From assembly GCA_009176605.1 (NCBI GenBank), contig SEYY01022818.1, positions 1-22,982 on the forward strand: DNA of 22,982 nucleotides, read 5' to 3'. The DNA comes from Armadillidium nasatum (taxonomy: Eukaryota; Arthropoda; Malacostraca; Isopoda; Armadillidiidae). A program made the translations under genes and the position numbers. Numbering within the stretch: position 1 is the stretch's first letter; each line of letters begins with the position of its first letter. This document shows, piece by piece, positions 1 through 17,166 of the stretch. Below the pieces are notes generated by a model. It was not told the DNA's origin. It saw nothing but the letters and a program-made list of their open reading frames with translations, and searched no databases.

Positions 1-411
1 CTCAACTCATTGAGATTGACGTGTAAGAAATATAATCTTGAATTATTAAAGATGAATGAAGAAGAAATTTTATGCGTTTTTAAAAATGAAAAAAGATTTT
101 TAGGCGTGTTTGCCTGTGATGATCTCTCCTCAGTGAAATTAGAAATAGATTCCGGACTTATCTTCAACACTTCACCCCGAATTGTCAACGATGGACATTG
201 GATCTCAGTTTATAAAAATAAAAATAATGATGTTTACTTTATGGATTCATTAAATTTGGAATTTATGTTAAACCATCCTTATGTAACTCGCTTTTTTAAA
301 TATAATAATATCCATCATGTAAAGACAATGTGTTTTCCTGTACAACCGGCAAATTCTAGCTTGTGCGGATTATATTGTATTTATTTTATAAAATGTTTTT
401 TTAAAAAATGA
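1..411 (+). CDS. Adenain-like cysteine protease, C-terminal part (Polinton/adintovirus type)
   Basis: The reading frame is open from base 1 to a TGA at 409-411, so the visible start is the window edge and the N-terminus is missing. The order of key residues fits adenovirus-type (C48-like) proteases: His in NDGHW, an acidic residue in YFMDSL about 20 residues later, then Gln in FPVQ and the nucleophile Cys in SSLCGLYC near the C-terminus. In adenoviruses this enzyme matures capsid proteins. In Polinton/Maverick elements and adintoviruses it is thought to do the same for a virus-like particle. No packaging ATPase, capsid gene, polymerase or integrase is visible because the window starts here. 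It has no stop or frameshift over 136 codons, so it may be fairly young. An endogenous virus fragment of another group, or a host SUMO-protease relative, is possible but fits the short C-terminal CG block less well. Confidence 0.72.
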   Translation, partial: LNSLRLTCKKYNLELLKMNEEEILCVFKNEKRFLGVFACDDLSSVKLEIDSGLIFNTSPRIVNDGHWISVYKNKNNDVYFMDSLNLEFMLNHPYVTRFFKYNNIHHVKTMCFPVQPANSSLCGLYCIYFIKCFFKK

Positions 412-690
412 ATCTTTTAATAAGATTATAAATATATTTAATATTAAAAATTTGTATGTGAATGATTATATTGTTAGTAATTACGTAATAATTTACGTAA
501 TAATTAGTAATTACCGCAGTTGCTGCCGCGAGTATCACGCCGCGTCGCGGGCACCACATCGTCCGCGCGAAGGGCACCGACCCGCGAATATGAAAGAAAA
601 GGAAAACATCAAAGTCTATTCTATGTCAGCAACCAAAAAAAGTTTGAAATTTGAATCATTAATACAACTATTTCATTTTCCTATAACCAA
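412..690. other. Non-coding spacer with TTACGTAA pair and a GC-rich patch
   Basis: AT-rich sequence follows the protease stop. TTACGTAA occurs at 481-488 and 493-500, inside direct repeats of TTAGTAATTA at 474-483 and 504-513. TTACGTAA is a palindrome bound by PAR/E4BP4-type bZIP factors, but no use here is shown. Bases 512-592 are strikingly GC-rich with many CpGs, unlike the surroundings. I recognise no protein in either strand of that patch. Confidence 0.4.
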
Positions 691-693
691 GTT

Positions 694-714
694 CGTCTTA
701 GCTCAGTGGGTAGA
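694..714 (+). repeat. tRNA-like A-box head, possible SINE start
   Basis: GTCTTAGCTCAGTGGGTAGA reads like the first 20 or so bases of a tRNA and fits the RNA polymerase III A box (TRGCNNAGYNGG). After it the sequence changes to the TGACGTCA repeat, with no anticodon arm and no convincing B box (the nearest, GGATCGCAGGC at 785-795, is poor). A tRNA-derived SINE head or a broken tRNA is the likely explanation. It is not a functional tRNA gene. Confidence 0.4.
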
Positions 715-715
715 G

Positions 716-892
716 TGACGTCATCAGAAAGGAAGGCTCTGATTGGTCGGATGAAATAGCAGCAGCAGCTTCGCTTAGAAGGAAGGATCGCAGGCTGTGA
801 CGTCATCAGATGGCACTCCCATCCAGCATCTTCGCTTAGAAGGCAGGCAGGCAGGCAGGCAGGCAGTGACGTCATCAGATGGCACTCCCATC
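716..892 (+). repeat. Three-unit tandem repeat with TGACGTCA palindromes
   Basis: TGACGTCATCAG starts units at 716, 798 and 867, giving periods of 82 and 69 bases. Units 2 and 3 share TGACGTCATCAGATGGCACT and the following CCCATC. Units 1 and 2 share TTCGCTTAGAAGG before the next unit. The variable part of unit 2 contains (AGGC)n at 841-866, which explains much of the length difference. TGACGTCA is the consensus cAMP response element, here three times and perfect. The repeat follows directly on the tRNA-like head, so all of it may be one composite SINE or a small minisatellite. Confidence 0.6.
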
Positions 893-2172
<1,280 letters not shown>

Positions 2173-2240
2173 CTTACAAACCTCATTCCATTTGAGAATC
2201 CTTTTATTTGCGAAGTTAGCATTTGCTGAAAAAATAAAAA

Positions 2241-2242
<2 letters not shown>

Positions 2243-2338
<96 letters not shown>

Positions 2339-2358
2339 TAAAAATAATACTACTAATG

Positions 2359-2450
<92 letters not shown>
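2243..2450. repeat. (AAT)n microsatellite with a broken centre
   Basis: AAT/TAA triplets fill about 2243-2332 and 2359-2450. A short degenerate insert with AAAATAAAAA and TACTACTAATGATAA lies between, and an ATAT slip at about 2400. The poly-Leu or poly-Ile frames across it are not proteins. Confidence 0.95.
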
Positions 2451-2453
<3 letters not shown>

Positions 2454-3401
2454 TTATAATTAGAGAAATAGAAAGAAATACTTTGAGAATGGTAAATTTA
2501 TAAGAAGAAAAAACTTCAATTGAATTATTTGCTTGCGTAGTTTACAAATAAATGTATTGAAGAGAGAAATGGAATAGGAAAGTCTGTCAAAATTAGTGAA
2601 TGATGCTTAGAAGGATAAAAATCATTTTGAAAATTAATAAATTAATTAAATAAGTTATATTCAATGGTTATTCGAAATATTCTTCTAAGCGCAATTTTTG
2701 ACTTAATAAGACAAGGAATTGAGGTTAAACATTAAGATATGAATTAAGGAAATCTCTAAAAAGAAAAGGTCAGTCAATAAATGTCTAAAAAGTTTAACTT
2801 TTACAGGTTAAATGAAAAGAAAATAATAAATAAAATTGCTTAAAAAAAGATCATAATTTTGCATAAGCCGAGAGTGACATTTACTTTGAGTAAAATAAAT
2901 TGTTAGTGGAAATATTAAAAAGACAAAATGTTTGAATGGAAAGTATAATAAGAAGGACTCGAAGAGAATTAGCATCCTCTCCTCCCTGACAAGCGCCGTC
3001 GTCTTTTTATATTGCTGAATCCAGGTCTTAATTTGACGGTCTCTCTGATTAAGTCAAAAAAGTTTGATACTTGAAATCTTTAGCCTTTTGAGGGTAACTC
3101 TCTAAACGTGATAGGAAAAATTAAGAAGAACGAACGAAGGGAAAAACATTTTTATAGTAATCTAAATTTGAAGAATATTTATTAGACATTGTTAAAAGGA
3201 ATGTTTGAAATAATAAGACAGATAGTATGCGATTACGACGTCATAATAATTTCTTTAAAATCTTTAATGCCTAATTTCTGCTGTCCTATTATTGGGTTTC
3301 CTTTTTATTTTTTATTTATTTCAGAAAATTCGTATTTCAAACCACACTATACAACCGCTACCACTAATACTATTACTATATTTGCAATTTTTGGAAGCAG
3401 G
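2451..3401. other. No gene seen, AT-rich
   Basis: I find no recognisable protein, RNA or structured repeat on either strand. The only less AT-rich patch is around 2975-3010. The short frame at 3189-3413 has no family features. Confidence 0.5.
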
Positions 3402-3591
3402 AATGACGAGTAGGATTACGTAATAGATGGCCCAATTATCAAAGTTGTCAGAGAGGAAAAAGATCTGGGAGCATTGATAAATAAGGATTTAAAATATTCA
3501 AAACTGTGCGAAAGCTGCTAAGAAAGTTAATAAAGCTTTCGGTTTTTATTACCGATGGATCCGTTCTAAGAGTATTCATCTATCACACTAA
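3402..3591 (+). pseudogene. LINE reverse transcriptase fragment (CR1/L2-like), frameshifted
   Basis: The plus strand reads VIDGPIIKVVREEKDLGA followed by LINKDLKYSKLC. A one-base shift near 3512 then gives AKAAKKVNKAFGFYYRWIR and SKSI. This is the conserved region after the RT palm of CR1/L2-type LINEs, where EEKDLG, dLK.S.QC, AAKKAN..LGFI.R and KS follow each other in that order. There is an in-frame stop before VIDG (NDE-stop-DY), one frameshift, and a stop after SIHLSH. Nothing upstream or downstream continues it, so about 190 bp of a dead element survives. It is unlike the Jockey copies further right and must come from another LINE clade. Confidence 0.62.
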
Positions 3592-6986
<3,395 letters not shown>

Positions 6987-7116
6987 CTAGCTTCAACGTA
7001 AGAGCCAAAAAAAATCATCACTTTAAAACGATAAGATCATAAAAGATAAAAAGAATAAAAATTTTGTGAAGAGAGAAGAAAAAGGAAAACTGAAACATCT
7101 ACTGCCAGACAAAGAC

Positions 7117-7512
7117 TCAAATCAAATTTTGTTGGTTAGGAATTATGTACAAAATTTGAATGAAAATATTTTTGTAAAACTTCTGATCTTTTAATAAATT
7201 ATTCAAAATAACTTCAATTTTCACTTCACCGGGGGATCGATTAAAATTATTAGTATTTTTAATGATGAAAGATTCTAAATACTTTCCATTATCGCTATTT
7301 TGGCAAGAAAATAGAAACTTTGCTGAATCATATCGATAATGTGATTTTTTTTCTTCTCTATGCTGATGCAATTCAGAGTTACGATCAACACACCTCAGAC
7401 TATAGTCATGTTGATAAATACGTCTTTTAAAATCATTAGTTTCTCCATAGTATCAACCATCCCAATTCCTGCAACCTATACTATAGACCCCTATATTCTC
7501 ATATCTATCAGA
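7117..7512 (-). pseudogene. PLE 2: GIY-YIG endonuclease domain, decayed
   Basis: The minus strand reads GVYSIGCRNWDG, a stop (TGA where Trp would fit), then YYGETNDFKRRIYQHD. It continues through YDSAKFLFSCQNSDNGKYLE and SFIIKNTNNFNRSPGEVKIE to a stop at 7117. This is the GIY-YIG nuclease of a Penelope-like element: the first strand is GVYSI, the second YYGET, and the conserved Arg follows in FKRR. In PLEs it sits C-terminal to the RT and nicks target DNA for target-primed reverse transcription. Here it lies directly downstream of the RT remnant on the same strand. At least one stop breaks it, so it is not functional. Its sequence is quite unlike the GIY-YIG of PLE 1 and PLE 3, so it is a different PLE lineage. 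Confidence 0.68.
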
Positions 7513-7522
7513 CAAACATGAT

Positions 7523-8620
7523 TTAGATAAATTTTGTTTTAAGAGAATTAGGAACAAATTGTACAAACGATACCATGTTTGAGAAAAGTCTTTTAATTAT
7601 GAGATCAACACGAAATGGAATGATAATTCTTTCAGTATGAAGTTTCTTTTTCTTAACATTAGTCCCTACATCATATATTTTCTTCTTAGCTTTATGACAA
7701 GCTTTATTTATAACGCCATCCGGATAGAAAAGGGATCTGAAAGTTTCTCTTATGAAACATAACTCATCCGTAAGAGAGAAAGGGGAACAGATTTTTAATG
7801 CTCTGATATACTGTGATGCAATAATGCTCATTTTTTAATGAAACGAATTAAAAGAATACCAAGGTATATGTGAATTTGAAGAGGTGGACTTTCTAAAAAC
7901 TGAAAAAACGGGTCCGCAATTAACATTATTTACATCAATAAGTATGTCTAAAACAAAAATTTTATTGTTTTTCATTTTCTCAAGCGTAAATATTTTTGAT
8001 GGGATTTTAATGTTTAATTATCCAAGAGCAATTGGGATCCAAGGTAACAAGTAATGTGGCAAAAATGTCGGCAACATATCACCACCATCCAATATTCGAA
8101 GAGAAACATCTGAAAATACAAATTTCAACTCAAACAGTTTCATAAACAGGTTGCTTAGAATCGGGGAGAGAGGCGAATCCATCCTTAAACCGAATTACTA
8201 TATATAAAAATTGTTTCCGAGTTGAGAAAACGAGTGCTCCATACACAACTTGTAAGTTTCTTGATATTTTCAAAAGAAACTAAAAATATTTTAGAACTCA
8301 AACAATCTAAATATTCTTCTAACCAACACAGGGTAATAATATCTATGGGAACATTAGTAAACAGAGAGACCACGTCATAACTGACCACAATTTATTGTTC
8401 AGAAATCTTTCCATTACTTTCCAGAGTTTTTTATGTGTGAATATTCGAAATAGTACCTACTAAAACTTTTAGTTCATTCCCAACCAGGAAATTAAACTAT
8501 AAGTTACGCTATTTATATTTGAAATAAGAGGTCTAATTGGTGCGTCTTGTTTATGAATCTTAGGTAAACCATAAAGCTGCGACAATCTAAGCAAATATGC
8601 AGTAAATTTCTTAATAAGGT
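7523..8620 (-). pseudogene. PLE 2: reverse transcriptase, decayed
   Basis: Recognisable blocks in order on the minus strand are LYGLPKIHKQDAPIRPLISN (about 8585-8520), VSYDVVSLFTNVPID (about 8386-8342, RT motif A with its Asp), FVLDILIDV (near 7950), then VFRKSTSSNSHIPWYSFNSF and ASQYIRALKICSPFSLTDE. These match the finger, palm and thumb blocks of PLE RTs, which resemble telomerase RT. Frames shift several times and stops interrupt, for example after WLGMN near 8495. The YxDD motif is not visible and probably lies in a deleted stretch near 8150-8250. The right end fades out before the (AT)n array at 8834. Confidence 0.68.
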
Positions 8621-8831
8621 CCTTATATTCAATTAAGATATTTTTTTAATAAATAAGGACCTTATTCAGAAATTAGATACAAGAGAAAAAACGACATCGT
8701 TGCACACATATATTCAATAACCGCCTTTGGCTGCAAATTTAGGAGAGACAATAATAGGTAACAAAATATGGTTTGCTGTCAGCAGCGCACTTAACCACCT
8801 AAGTTTCAGTTAAAGAAAAAGAGATCTAGAA

Positions 8832-9661
<830 letters not shown>

Positions 9662-10229
9662 TCTTACCTATAAAATCACGAGTCTTCTTTGAAAAATGAA
9701 CACTCTCTTTGAATGATCCATTTGTTTTAACATAGTTCCAAAATAATAAAAGAGACCTGTAAATACAGGGTATAAGGATTAACAGTATACAGAAAATTGA
9801 AATGGTATTAATTGACTTCGAACGGAAAAATATATCACTGTACATCATATTTGTTAATCGTATCCAATTACGAGTAAATCAGCTATTACAAATACTGTCA
9901 TTAAAGAGAATACAACCAATAACATTGGAATTGAATGGCTGAAGGAAGTATTGAGCGAGACCGATTTGTAAATAATAAAGGTGGATGTATGGCACACACA
10001 ACAAAATTTCAACGTAAGCATCGTTACTTTCTACAAGTCAAAATTTGTGCTAATACTCTGCAACAATCAGGTGAATGCCGATTTTTTTCTGACTTCGTCA
10101 TAAAGTCGATATTGAAAATTATTTTCTTTGAAGCATTTTGTAGCAAAAACCAAAGAATTATTAGTGTTATTGTATTGTATTGTATTAAAGTATTGTTAAG
10201 ATCTGCTTTTTTTTATGGATGTACAATGA
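9662..10229. other. No gene seen
   Basis: The 114-codon plus frame at 9935-10279 has no family features. TTGTATTGTATTGTATT at about 10166-10184 is a short pentamer repeat. Confidence 0.45.
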
Positions 10230-10490
10230 TTCAAGGATGCGGAGAGATGTTGGGTCTGGATGTGTGTCAAGAATGGTGAAATGTTTAGGGAAAGGAAAAG
10301 TATATTTGATAAAGAAGGAGAGGATGGAGGGAGAGCTGTACGAAAAGAAATAGCTTGGTGTAAGCTTGTGGATGAGTTCTGAGTAACTTAGTAGTAGAGC
10401 CTATATAGCCTTTATTGCATAAAGGACATGTGATTTTATATACTACTGAGGATAGGAGAAGAGCTGGAAGAGAAGGCTTGTAGCGGAAAA
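10230..10490 (-). pseudogene. PLE 3: GIY-YIG endonuclease domain, decayed
   Basis: The minus strand reads SVVYKITCPLCNKGYIGSTT followed by KLLRTHPQAYTK. This fits the GIY-YIG start of Penelope-like elements, with VYKITCPLC (CxxC), GYIGST and an Arg soon after. A base-level shift has probably scrambled the segment after KLLRTHP, where the family has R-x-H. It lies about 140 bp beyond the T35 tract and downstream of the RT remnant on the same strand. The style (VYK.TC..C....YIGST) is closer to PLE 1 than to PLE 2. Confidence 0.65.
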
Positions 10491-10630
10491 AGGATGATAT
10501 TTTGAAAGGAGTATTATATGTAAAATGAAAGTCTATGTGAGGAAAATGTTGGGAGAGAGATTTTCATAGAGTGCGTGTCATGTGCATAGTTTAGAAATTG
10601 AGAATTGAGATACGGAAAACTGAGGAACAT

Positions 10631-10631
<1 letters not shown>

Positions 10632-10666
<35 letters not shown>
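10632..10666. repeat. T35 homopolymer (A35 in PLE 3 sense)
   Basis: 35 T bases in a row. On the coding strand of PLE 3 this is a poly(A) stretch between the RT and GIY-YIG remnants. It could be the tail of a lost retroposon insertion or slippage growth. Confidence 0.9.
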
Positions 10667-10668
<2 letters not shown>

Positions 10669-11290
10669 TGACATAGGGACAGAAGATTGGTATTTGTTAA
10701 GGAACTGAAAGGTATATTGAGTGAATATGTAAGGTGGGTAGTTGTGAGTGGTAGATAAATTTTGAAGGAACTCAAATTCCTCATGTAGATTTAGGTACGA
10801 AGAAGAAATGCCAAATGCTCTATGTTAAAATGCTAAAATGGTATTAGTCTTTCGAGTTACCGGGGAGGATCTATAGAAGTTGGTGATATAGGGTGTGAAT
10901 GCTGGCTTAGAAGTATTGAAGGAGTGAGGAGTGCTAGTGACAAGAATATCTAAGAAGAAGAGAGTATTATGGTGTTGGTGTCCAATTGTAAACTGTATAT
11001 TGGGGTGTTGGGGTGAAGAGTATCAATGTGCGAAAGAAGCCTGTTGGCATGTTGTGTGGAAGGGAAAAGACAAAAAATATCATCTACATAGAGCTTGTAT
11101 AAGGAAGGGGAGGAAATGTAGATGAGGAAGAAAGACAGGAGGATTCCAGATGGAATATAAAGAAATCTGCAAGTATGGGTCCTAGATCGGAACCTGTGGC
11201 CACACCATCTTTCTGTTGGATGGTGGTATCGTTAAAAATGAAGAAAATGTCAGAGGTAGCCAGAAATAGAAATGTGGAGAAAGTGTTACG
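10667..11290 (-). pseudogene. PLE 3: reverse transcriptase palm, frameshifted
   Basis: The minus strand gives FSTFLFLATSDIFFIFND, TTIQQKDGVATGSDLGPILA, DFFIFHLES, then in another frame LYKLYVDDIFCLFPS, HIDTLHPNTPIYSLQLDTNT and, after one more shift, FLDILVTSTP. These are PLE RT motif B (DGVATGSDLGP for DG.AMGSPL), the catalytic motif C (YVDD), and the FLDILV block. LATSDIFFIFNDTTIQQKDG aligns in pattern with LATSDTYFFFNQQLYLQSNS of PLE 1, so the two are homologous, but identity is low. Motif A and everything upstream are absent: the fragment starts near 11290 and the flank to 11819 shows nothing. Confidence 0.72.
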
Positions 11291-12530
<1,240 letters not shown>

Positions 12531-13600
12531 CTTTCTTAGTGTTAAGCTCAGAGAGGACAGAAATGACGTCTTTAGAAGAAATTATAAATTAGGCATAAAT
12601 GAGTTGGAGGGGTTTGAAGGAGTAGGAACAGCTCCGGAATCTTCTAAGCAAAAGTTTGAGCGAAGAGTTCAACATTAGAAGCAGGCAAAAAGGCAGTTGT
12701 ACCGTCAGAAGATACTAGAGGATGGAAAGAAGAAGAGGCAAAGTTAGAGTTGATATTTTTTTGCAAAATGCCAGACGGATCGAGAGGAAGAAGAACCAGA
12801 AAGATTATTGAATTTTCTATGGAGAAAGCTTTTTTGGTGTTGCGGATGATAGATCTTGCACGATTCCGGGATGAAATATAAAATGCGTGAGCTTCTGGAG
12901 TTTGAAGACGAAGGTAATCCCTGGAAGCAGCATCTCTTCTGCGAATAGCATGAGAACAAGCAGAGTTAAACCAAGATTTGTTAGGTTTAGTAGAAGGGAA
13001 AGAATATGGTGTTTACGCCAGCATACCAGAGAGAATTACCTCGGTAATGTGTTCTTCACTCTCCGTGGAACTCCTACCACGGAAGGAATAATCATTCGAC
13101 CGCAACTCCGACCACCATGCGGCACCAAAATACCACAAACCTTTCCTCGGAATAGGAGGGGGTCTTTCCAGCGGAAATTAAAAAGATAGAAGAGGGATAT
13201 AGAGATAAAAATGTGATCGAAGGAAGCCAAAGGAGGAAAGTGTTTAATAGTAAATGGAGAAGGATTAGAAGTTAGAAAAAGGTCTAGAATGTTGAGTTCA
13301 TCTTTAAGGCGATCAGGCATACGGGTGGGGAGCTGCACCAACTGCTCAAGGTGGTTTTGGATAACGAAATGGAAGGAACGTTCACCAGCTGTATCATGAG
13401 AACCTTTGGCTGTGGTGAACATTGAAATCACCTAATATGATGATTACAAATATAGGAGAGGAAGAGGGAATGTGCTCTATTTTGGAATTTTGATAGCCGA
13501 AGAATTTAGGATAATCAGTAGAATTAGGAGATAAATAAACAGAACAAATGAATTTAGTCGAAGAATGAAAAGAGATCTTAAGCCATAACTACAATTATCT
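12531..13600 (-). pseudogene. Jockey-like LINE copy A: endonuclease and linker, decayed
   Basis: This is the 5' part of copy A. TKFICSVYLSPNSTDYPKFF (about 13555-13496), then HIPSSSP, and GSHDTAGERSFHFVIQNHLE with QLVQLPTRMPDRLKDELNIL, DLFLTSNPSPF and FPPLASFDH (about 13405-13225) are the exonuclease-endonuclease-phosphatase (APE-type) blocks. SP.ST, DxFLTSNP and S.DH are conserved in these nucleases. The linker follows with SVWHFAKKYQL (about 12775-12747). The usual GDFNVHH block is damaged at about 13430-13410 (NFNVH with a stop nearby). Frames shift several times. The same blocks occur in copy C at 19065-19725, allowing a direct comparison of decay. Bases 12540-12740 hold the poorly conserved stretch between linker and RT. 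Confidence 0.75.
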
Positions 13601-13601
13601 T

Positions 13602-14123
13602 GTGTTTCTGCTACTGCCCCCCTAATGGAACAGATCTTCCAGTTCATTTTTAATATCTTAATATTTCTCACGAGACTGTTACTTCTTCTCATACAAATGA
13701 TGAAGTCCTCTATTTAAAGGATTTGAAAGTACACTACACTGAATGGTTGGGCTCCTCTCATACTGATACAGGTGGAAAGGAGGACAAATCATTCAGCATT
13801 CTCAACGATCTGGACCAGTTGTTTATGATTTATGCTTTCTCACTACTCCTTCTAGATATAAATACACCATTTCGGGCTCCGGTTCCTCCACTCTCTTGAA
13901 TAGAGTTGAGACCAAGGGTAAAAGATTAATAAACTGTCTCCTAGTTTCAAACTCTTTTGACCCTCTATCTCTGCGATGTTACGTTGGTGATTTATCTCTC
14001 TTTTATAGGTACTACAATGACAGGTGCTCGAAGGAACTCACTTCTCGCATTCCACCTCCATTACGTCGCCCTCGTTGCACAAGGGGTGCCCTTACTTTTG
14101 CACAAATTTTGTGTGGAGGCTGA
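13602..14123 (+). pseudogene. Jockey-like LINE copy D, plus strand, internally deleted
   Basis: The plus strand reads CYCPPNGTDLPVHF, a stop, YLNISHETVTSSH, KDLKVHYTEWLGSSHTDTGG and KSFSILNDLDQL. This is the middle of an APE-type endonuclease (GDFNVH.EWL.SSHTD.GG pattern). Within about 60 bases it switches to ISGSGSSTLLNRVETKGKRL, then GDLSLFYRYYNDRCSKELTS and RIPPPLRRPRCTR, which is the extreme C-terminus of the same kind of ORF2. Everything between, including the whole RT, is gone, so this is an internal deletion of roughly two kilobases relative to a full ORF2. It meets copy A head to head at about 13601 and differs from it in sequence, so it is another subfamily. Confidence 0.72.
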
Positions 14124-14479
14124 AAACCAAAGGCTTGCCCGTTGTGGTGCCTCCTGCGACCACCTGGGAGATCTGCGTTAAATTTGGGCTCTGGGTGGGG
14201 TTTCTTCCTCTCTTCTCTATCGCATACGCCCCCTCCTTGAAAAGGGCTTTGCCCGTGAGTGGTGGTGAACTGTAATATATATATGCGATACAGCAAGACT
14301 GTATAGGGTACCATCCTAATGGAAGACAACTCCATCACACACCCTTCGCCACCATCCTTCAGAGAGGTGAGTGAAAGGAGACACATGATATCTCCACAGC
14401 TGTCAGTAGACGACTCTGAAGTGTTCCTATACCTGCGAAGGGGTACGCTATTCTCAAGGACGTTGCAAGGGATCGACGA
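14124..14479. other. No gene seen; GC-richer unassigned sequence
   Basis: This stretch is less AT-rich than its surroundings, with no recognised family. The 185-codon minus frame at 14012-14569 overlaps the recognisable plus-strand remnants on both sides and is their shadow. Confidence 0.45.
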
Positions 14480-14892
14480 GCGGGCTTCCAGAACCCTTGG
14501 CCTTCTCCAAAGTGTATCTCTCGGACTGTATTGAACGAAGTGTGTGATGAGGATATGTACCCCTACCATTTGCAGCGTGTACAGAGTTTCTTGTTTAATT
14601 AATGATTATGAACCGCGTTTAGTATTTTGCCAATGATACGCAGGAGGACGATGTGGTGTCATTGATCAACTACATGGATGATGCGTATTTTGTTCGTGAT
14701 GGTGTTACTAAATGCCATAACACCCACGAAAGGACTCACGACAATCCCTGTAGAATTAGGGCAGGCAGGCACAGTGTGAACTGGTATGATAGCTCCTTTA
14801 TCAGTCTACATTTAATACCAGAGCATCTGAACGACCAATCATACCTGCACTACATTAAACATGATTTTCCCAGCACAGCATATTTAAAATGA
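14480..14892 (+). pseudogene. Mariner-like transposase relic (Tc1/mariner superfamily)
   Basis: Plus-strand blocks are KCISRTVLNEVCDEDMYPYH and LQRVQSF (14510-14592), the helix-turn-helix end and the HPYH.Q.VQ linker of mariner-like transposases. LINYMDDAYFVRDGVTKCHN, THERTHDNPCRIRAGRH and SLHLIPEHLNDQSYLHYI follow (14661-14870), corresponding to LFTDEA.F.RDG, the E-NPH and GRH region, and the PP.LNG..YL..L block. The Asp in MDDA would be the first catalytic residue. About 60 bases between the blocks are lost, the VNVWAGI core is reduced to VNWYDSS, and the second and third catalytic Asp are absent. The relic stops 36 bases before the (AT)n array. It is a different lineage from the element at 15260. 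Confidence 0.62.
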
Positions 14893-14926
14893 TTTCAGGG
14901 TTTGTCGGTGTAATAGTATTCACCCA

Positions 14927-15301
<375 letters not shown>

Positions 15302-15334
15302 GAAAATTGATATTAATAGATGATATTAATGTAA

Positions 15335-16392
15335 TCAAAACACATGATCAAAGTGAGCACCCTTTGCATTAAAACGTGCATCTATTCTCTTCACGAAACT
15401 GTCATTCACACTCCTGAGGGTTTCAGGGTTGATCATTTGGCATGCAGTTGTTATTGCATTCCTTAAATCATCCAGGGTGTGTGGACAAGTTTTTGTACAC
15501 CACAGATTTGAGATGACCCCAAAGGATATGGTCAAGTGGGGTAAGAACAGGTGATTGGGGTGCCCACTGCTCGGGCCCTCTCCGTCCAATCCATCTGTTA
15601 GGGAAAGGTCTGGTCCAAAGGGTCACTCACTCATTTTGCAAAACGTGCTGAAGCTCCATCCTGCTGAAAAAAAGAGCTGTTGTTAACGTATGGGAACATC
15701 CTCAAGGTAGTAAGTCAAGAAGGTTTCAGTAATTCTAAATAGGTTTCAGCAGTGACATTATCATTGAAAAGAATATGGGCCAATGACTTCCTCCTCCCAG
15801 ATTCCATCCCACACCATAATCCTCGGGTTGTGCTGGTGGTGTCCCTCCTCATTCCAACGTGGATTGTTTTCTGACCAATAGCTCATATTGTGTTGGTTCA
15901 CCTGGCCATTCAAAAGAACAATGGCTTTATCAATGAAAAATATTGACGAATCCATATGTGAGCTCATCCATTCAAAAAAATTCCATCCGCCTATATGTGT
16001 CATCACCATGTAGAGCTTGCACAAGATGTTCTTTGTATGGGTGAAATTTGTACGTCATGAGAATATTGATGCACTGATGATTTGCTTATGTTTCCCTCCT
16101 GGCTTATTCTTCTGACTGATTTTACAGGACTTTTCACAACATTAGCCAAACCATAGTGGATGTTTCTTCGTCAGTTACAGTCTTTGGTCTCTCACATTTC
16201 GGACAGTCAGCAACTGAGTCCGTTTCTTCGAAACGTTTGATTAAACTGCAGACAGTGATATGGCTCAAAATGTTTGTCTTTCAGGGTGTCTGCGGTTGAA
16301 TTCATCAGCTACTGAGCCGTGTGTAGCCACTTGTCTACCAAACATGAAAACAAGTTGAACTCTTTCTTCTACTCTTAGTTTCTCAGCTCTAA
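15335..16392 (-). pseudogene. Mariner-like transposase with a D-D-D pattern, frameshifted
   Basis: Blocks in order on the minus strand are AEKLRVEERVQLVFMFG with DEFNRRHPERQ (first helix-turn-helix), LIKRFEETDSVADC and ERPKTVTDEE (GRP-like linker), NVVKSPVKSVRRISQE (second helix-turn-helix), FFIDKAIVLLNGQVNQHN with YWSENNPRW (first catalytic Asp), HNPRIMVWDGIWEEEVIGPY, FFQQDGASARF (second Asp), LTPLDHILWGHLKSV (third Asp) and the tail TLDDLRNAITTACQM to a stop at 15335. The second and third Asp codons are 126-127 bases apart, about 41 residues between them if one indel is allowed. This recalls the DD41D (rosa) group. At least five stops or shifts break it, so it is inactive. The enzyme would cut at the inverted repeats and paste at TA. 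Confidence 0.82.
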
Positions 16393-16431
16393 TTTAATCT
16401 GAAAGCGGAAAATAAATTACGTCAATATATT

Positions 16432-17087
<656 letters not shown>

Positions 17088-17166
17088 TTTATTTTATCCT
17101 CTCTGTGGGCAAAGGCCAGAGGCCTACCAATGTTCCACCAGAGTTGGGGGGAAAGTCGGAACATGG
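17088..17166 (-). other. 3' untranslated tail of Jockey copy B
   Basis: Between the ORF2 stop and the (AT)n array lies a short 3' end on the minus strand finishing in GGATAAAATAAAATATATA. AATAAA-like repeats followed by TA repeat replace a simple poly(A) tail. So the element end and the microsatellite are continuous. Confidence 0.55.

Noticed and set aside
512..592. Coding exon in the GC-rich patch
   Set aside because: Short frames with no recognisable family. Composition alone is not enough.
694..800. Functional tRNA gene
   Set aside because: Only the first arm matches. There is no anticodon arm, no proper B box and no acceptor-stem partner.
716..892. Hammerhead core from CTGATGA in the reverse complement of the TGACGTCATCAG repeats
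   Set aside because: No GAAA strand follows at a workable distance in any of the three units.
716..892. CRISPR array
   Set aside because: Three unequal units in a eukaryotic context with repeats longer than spacers and no cas genes.
9935..10279. 114-codon plus frame as a gene
   Set aside because: No domain or motif, AT-driven composition, and it runs into the antisense of PLE 3.
14012..14569. 185-codon minus frame
   Set aside because: It lies opposite the plus-strand Jockey copy D tail and the start of the mariner relic, and shows no family of its own.
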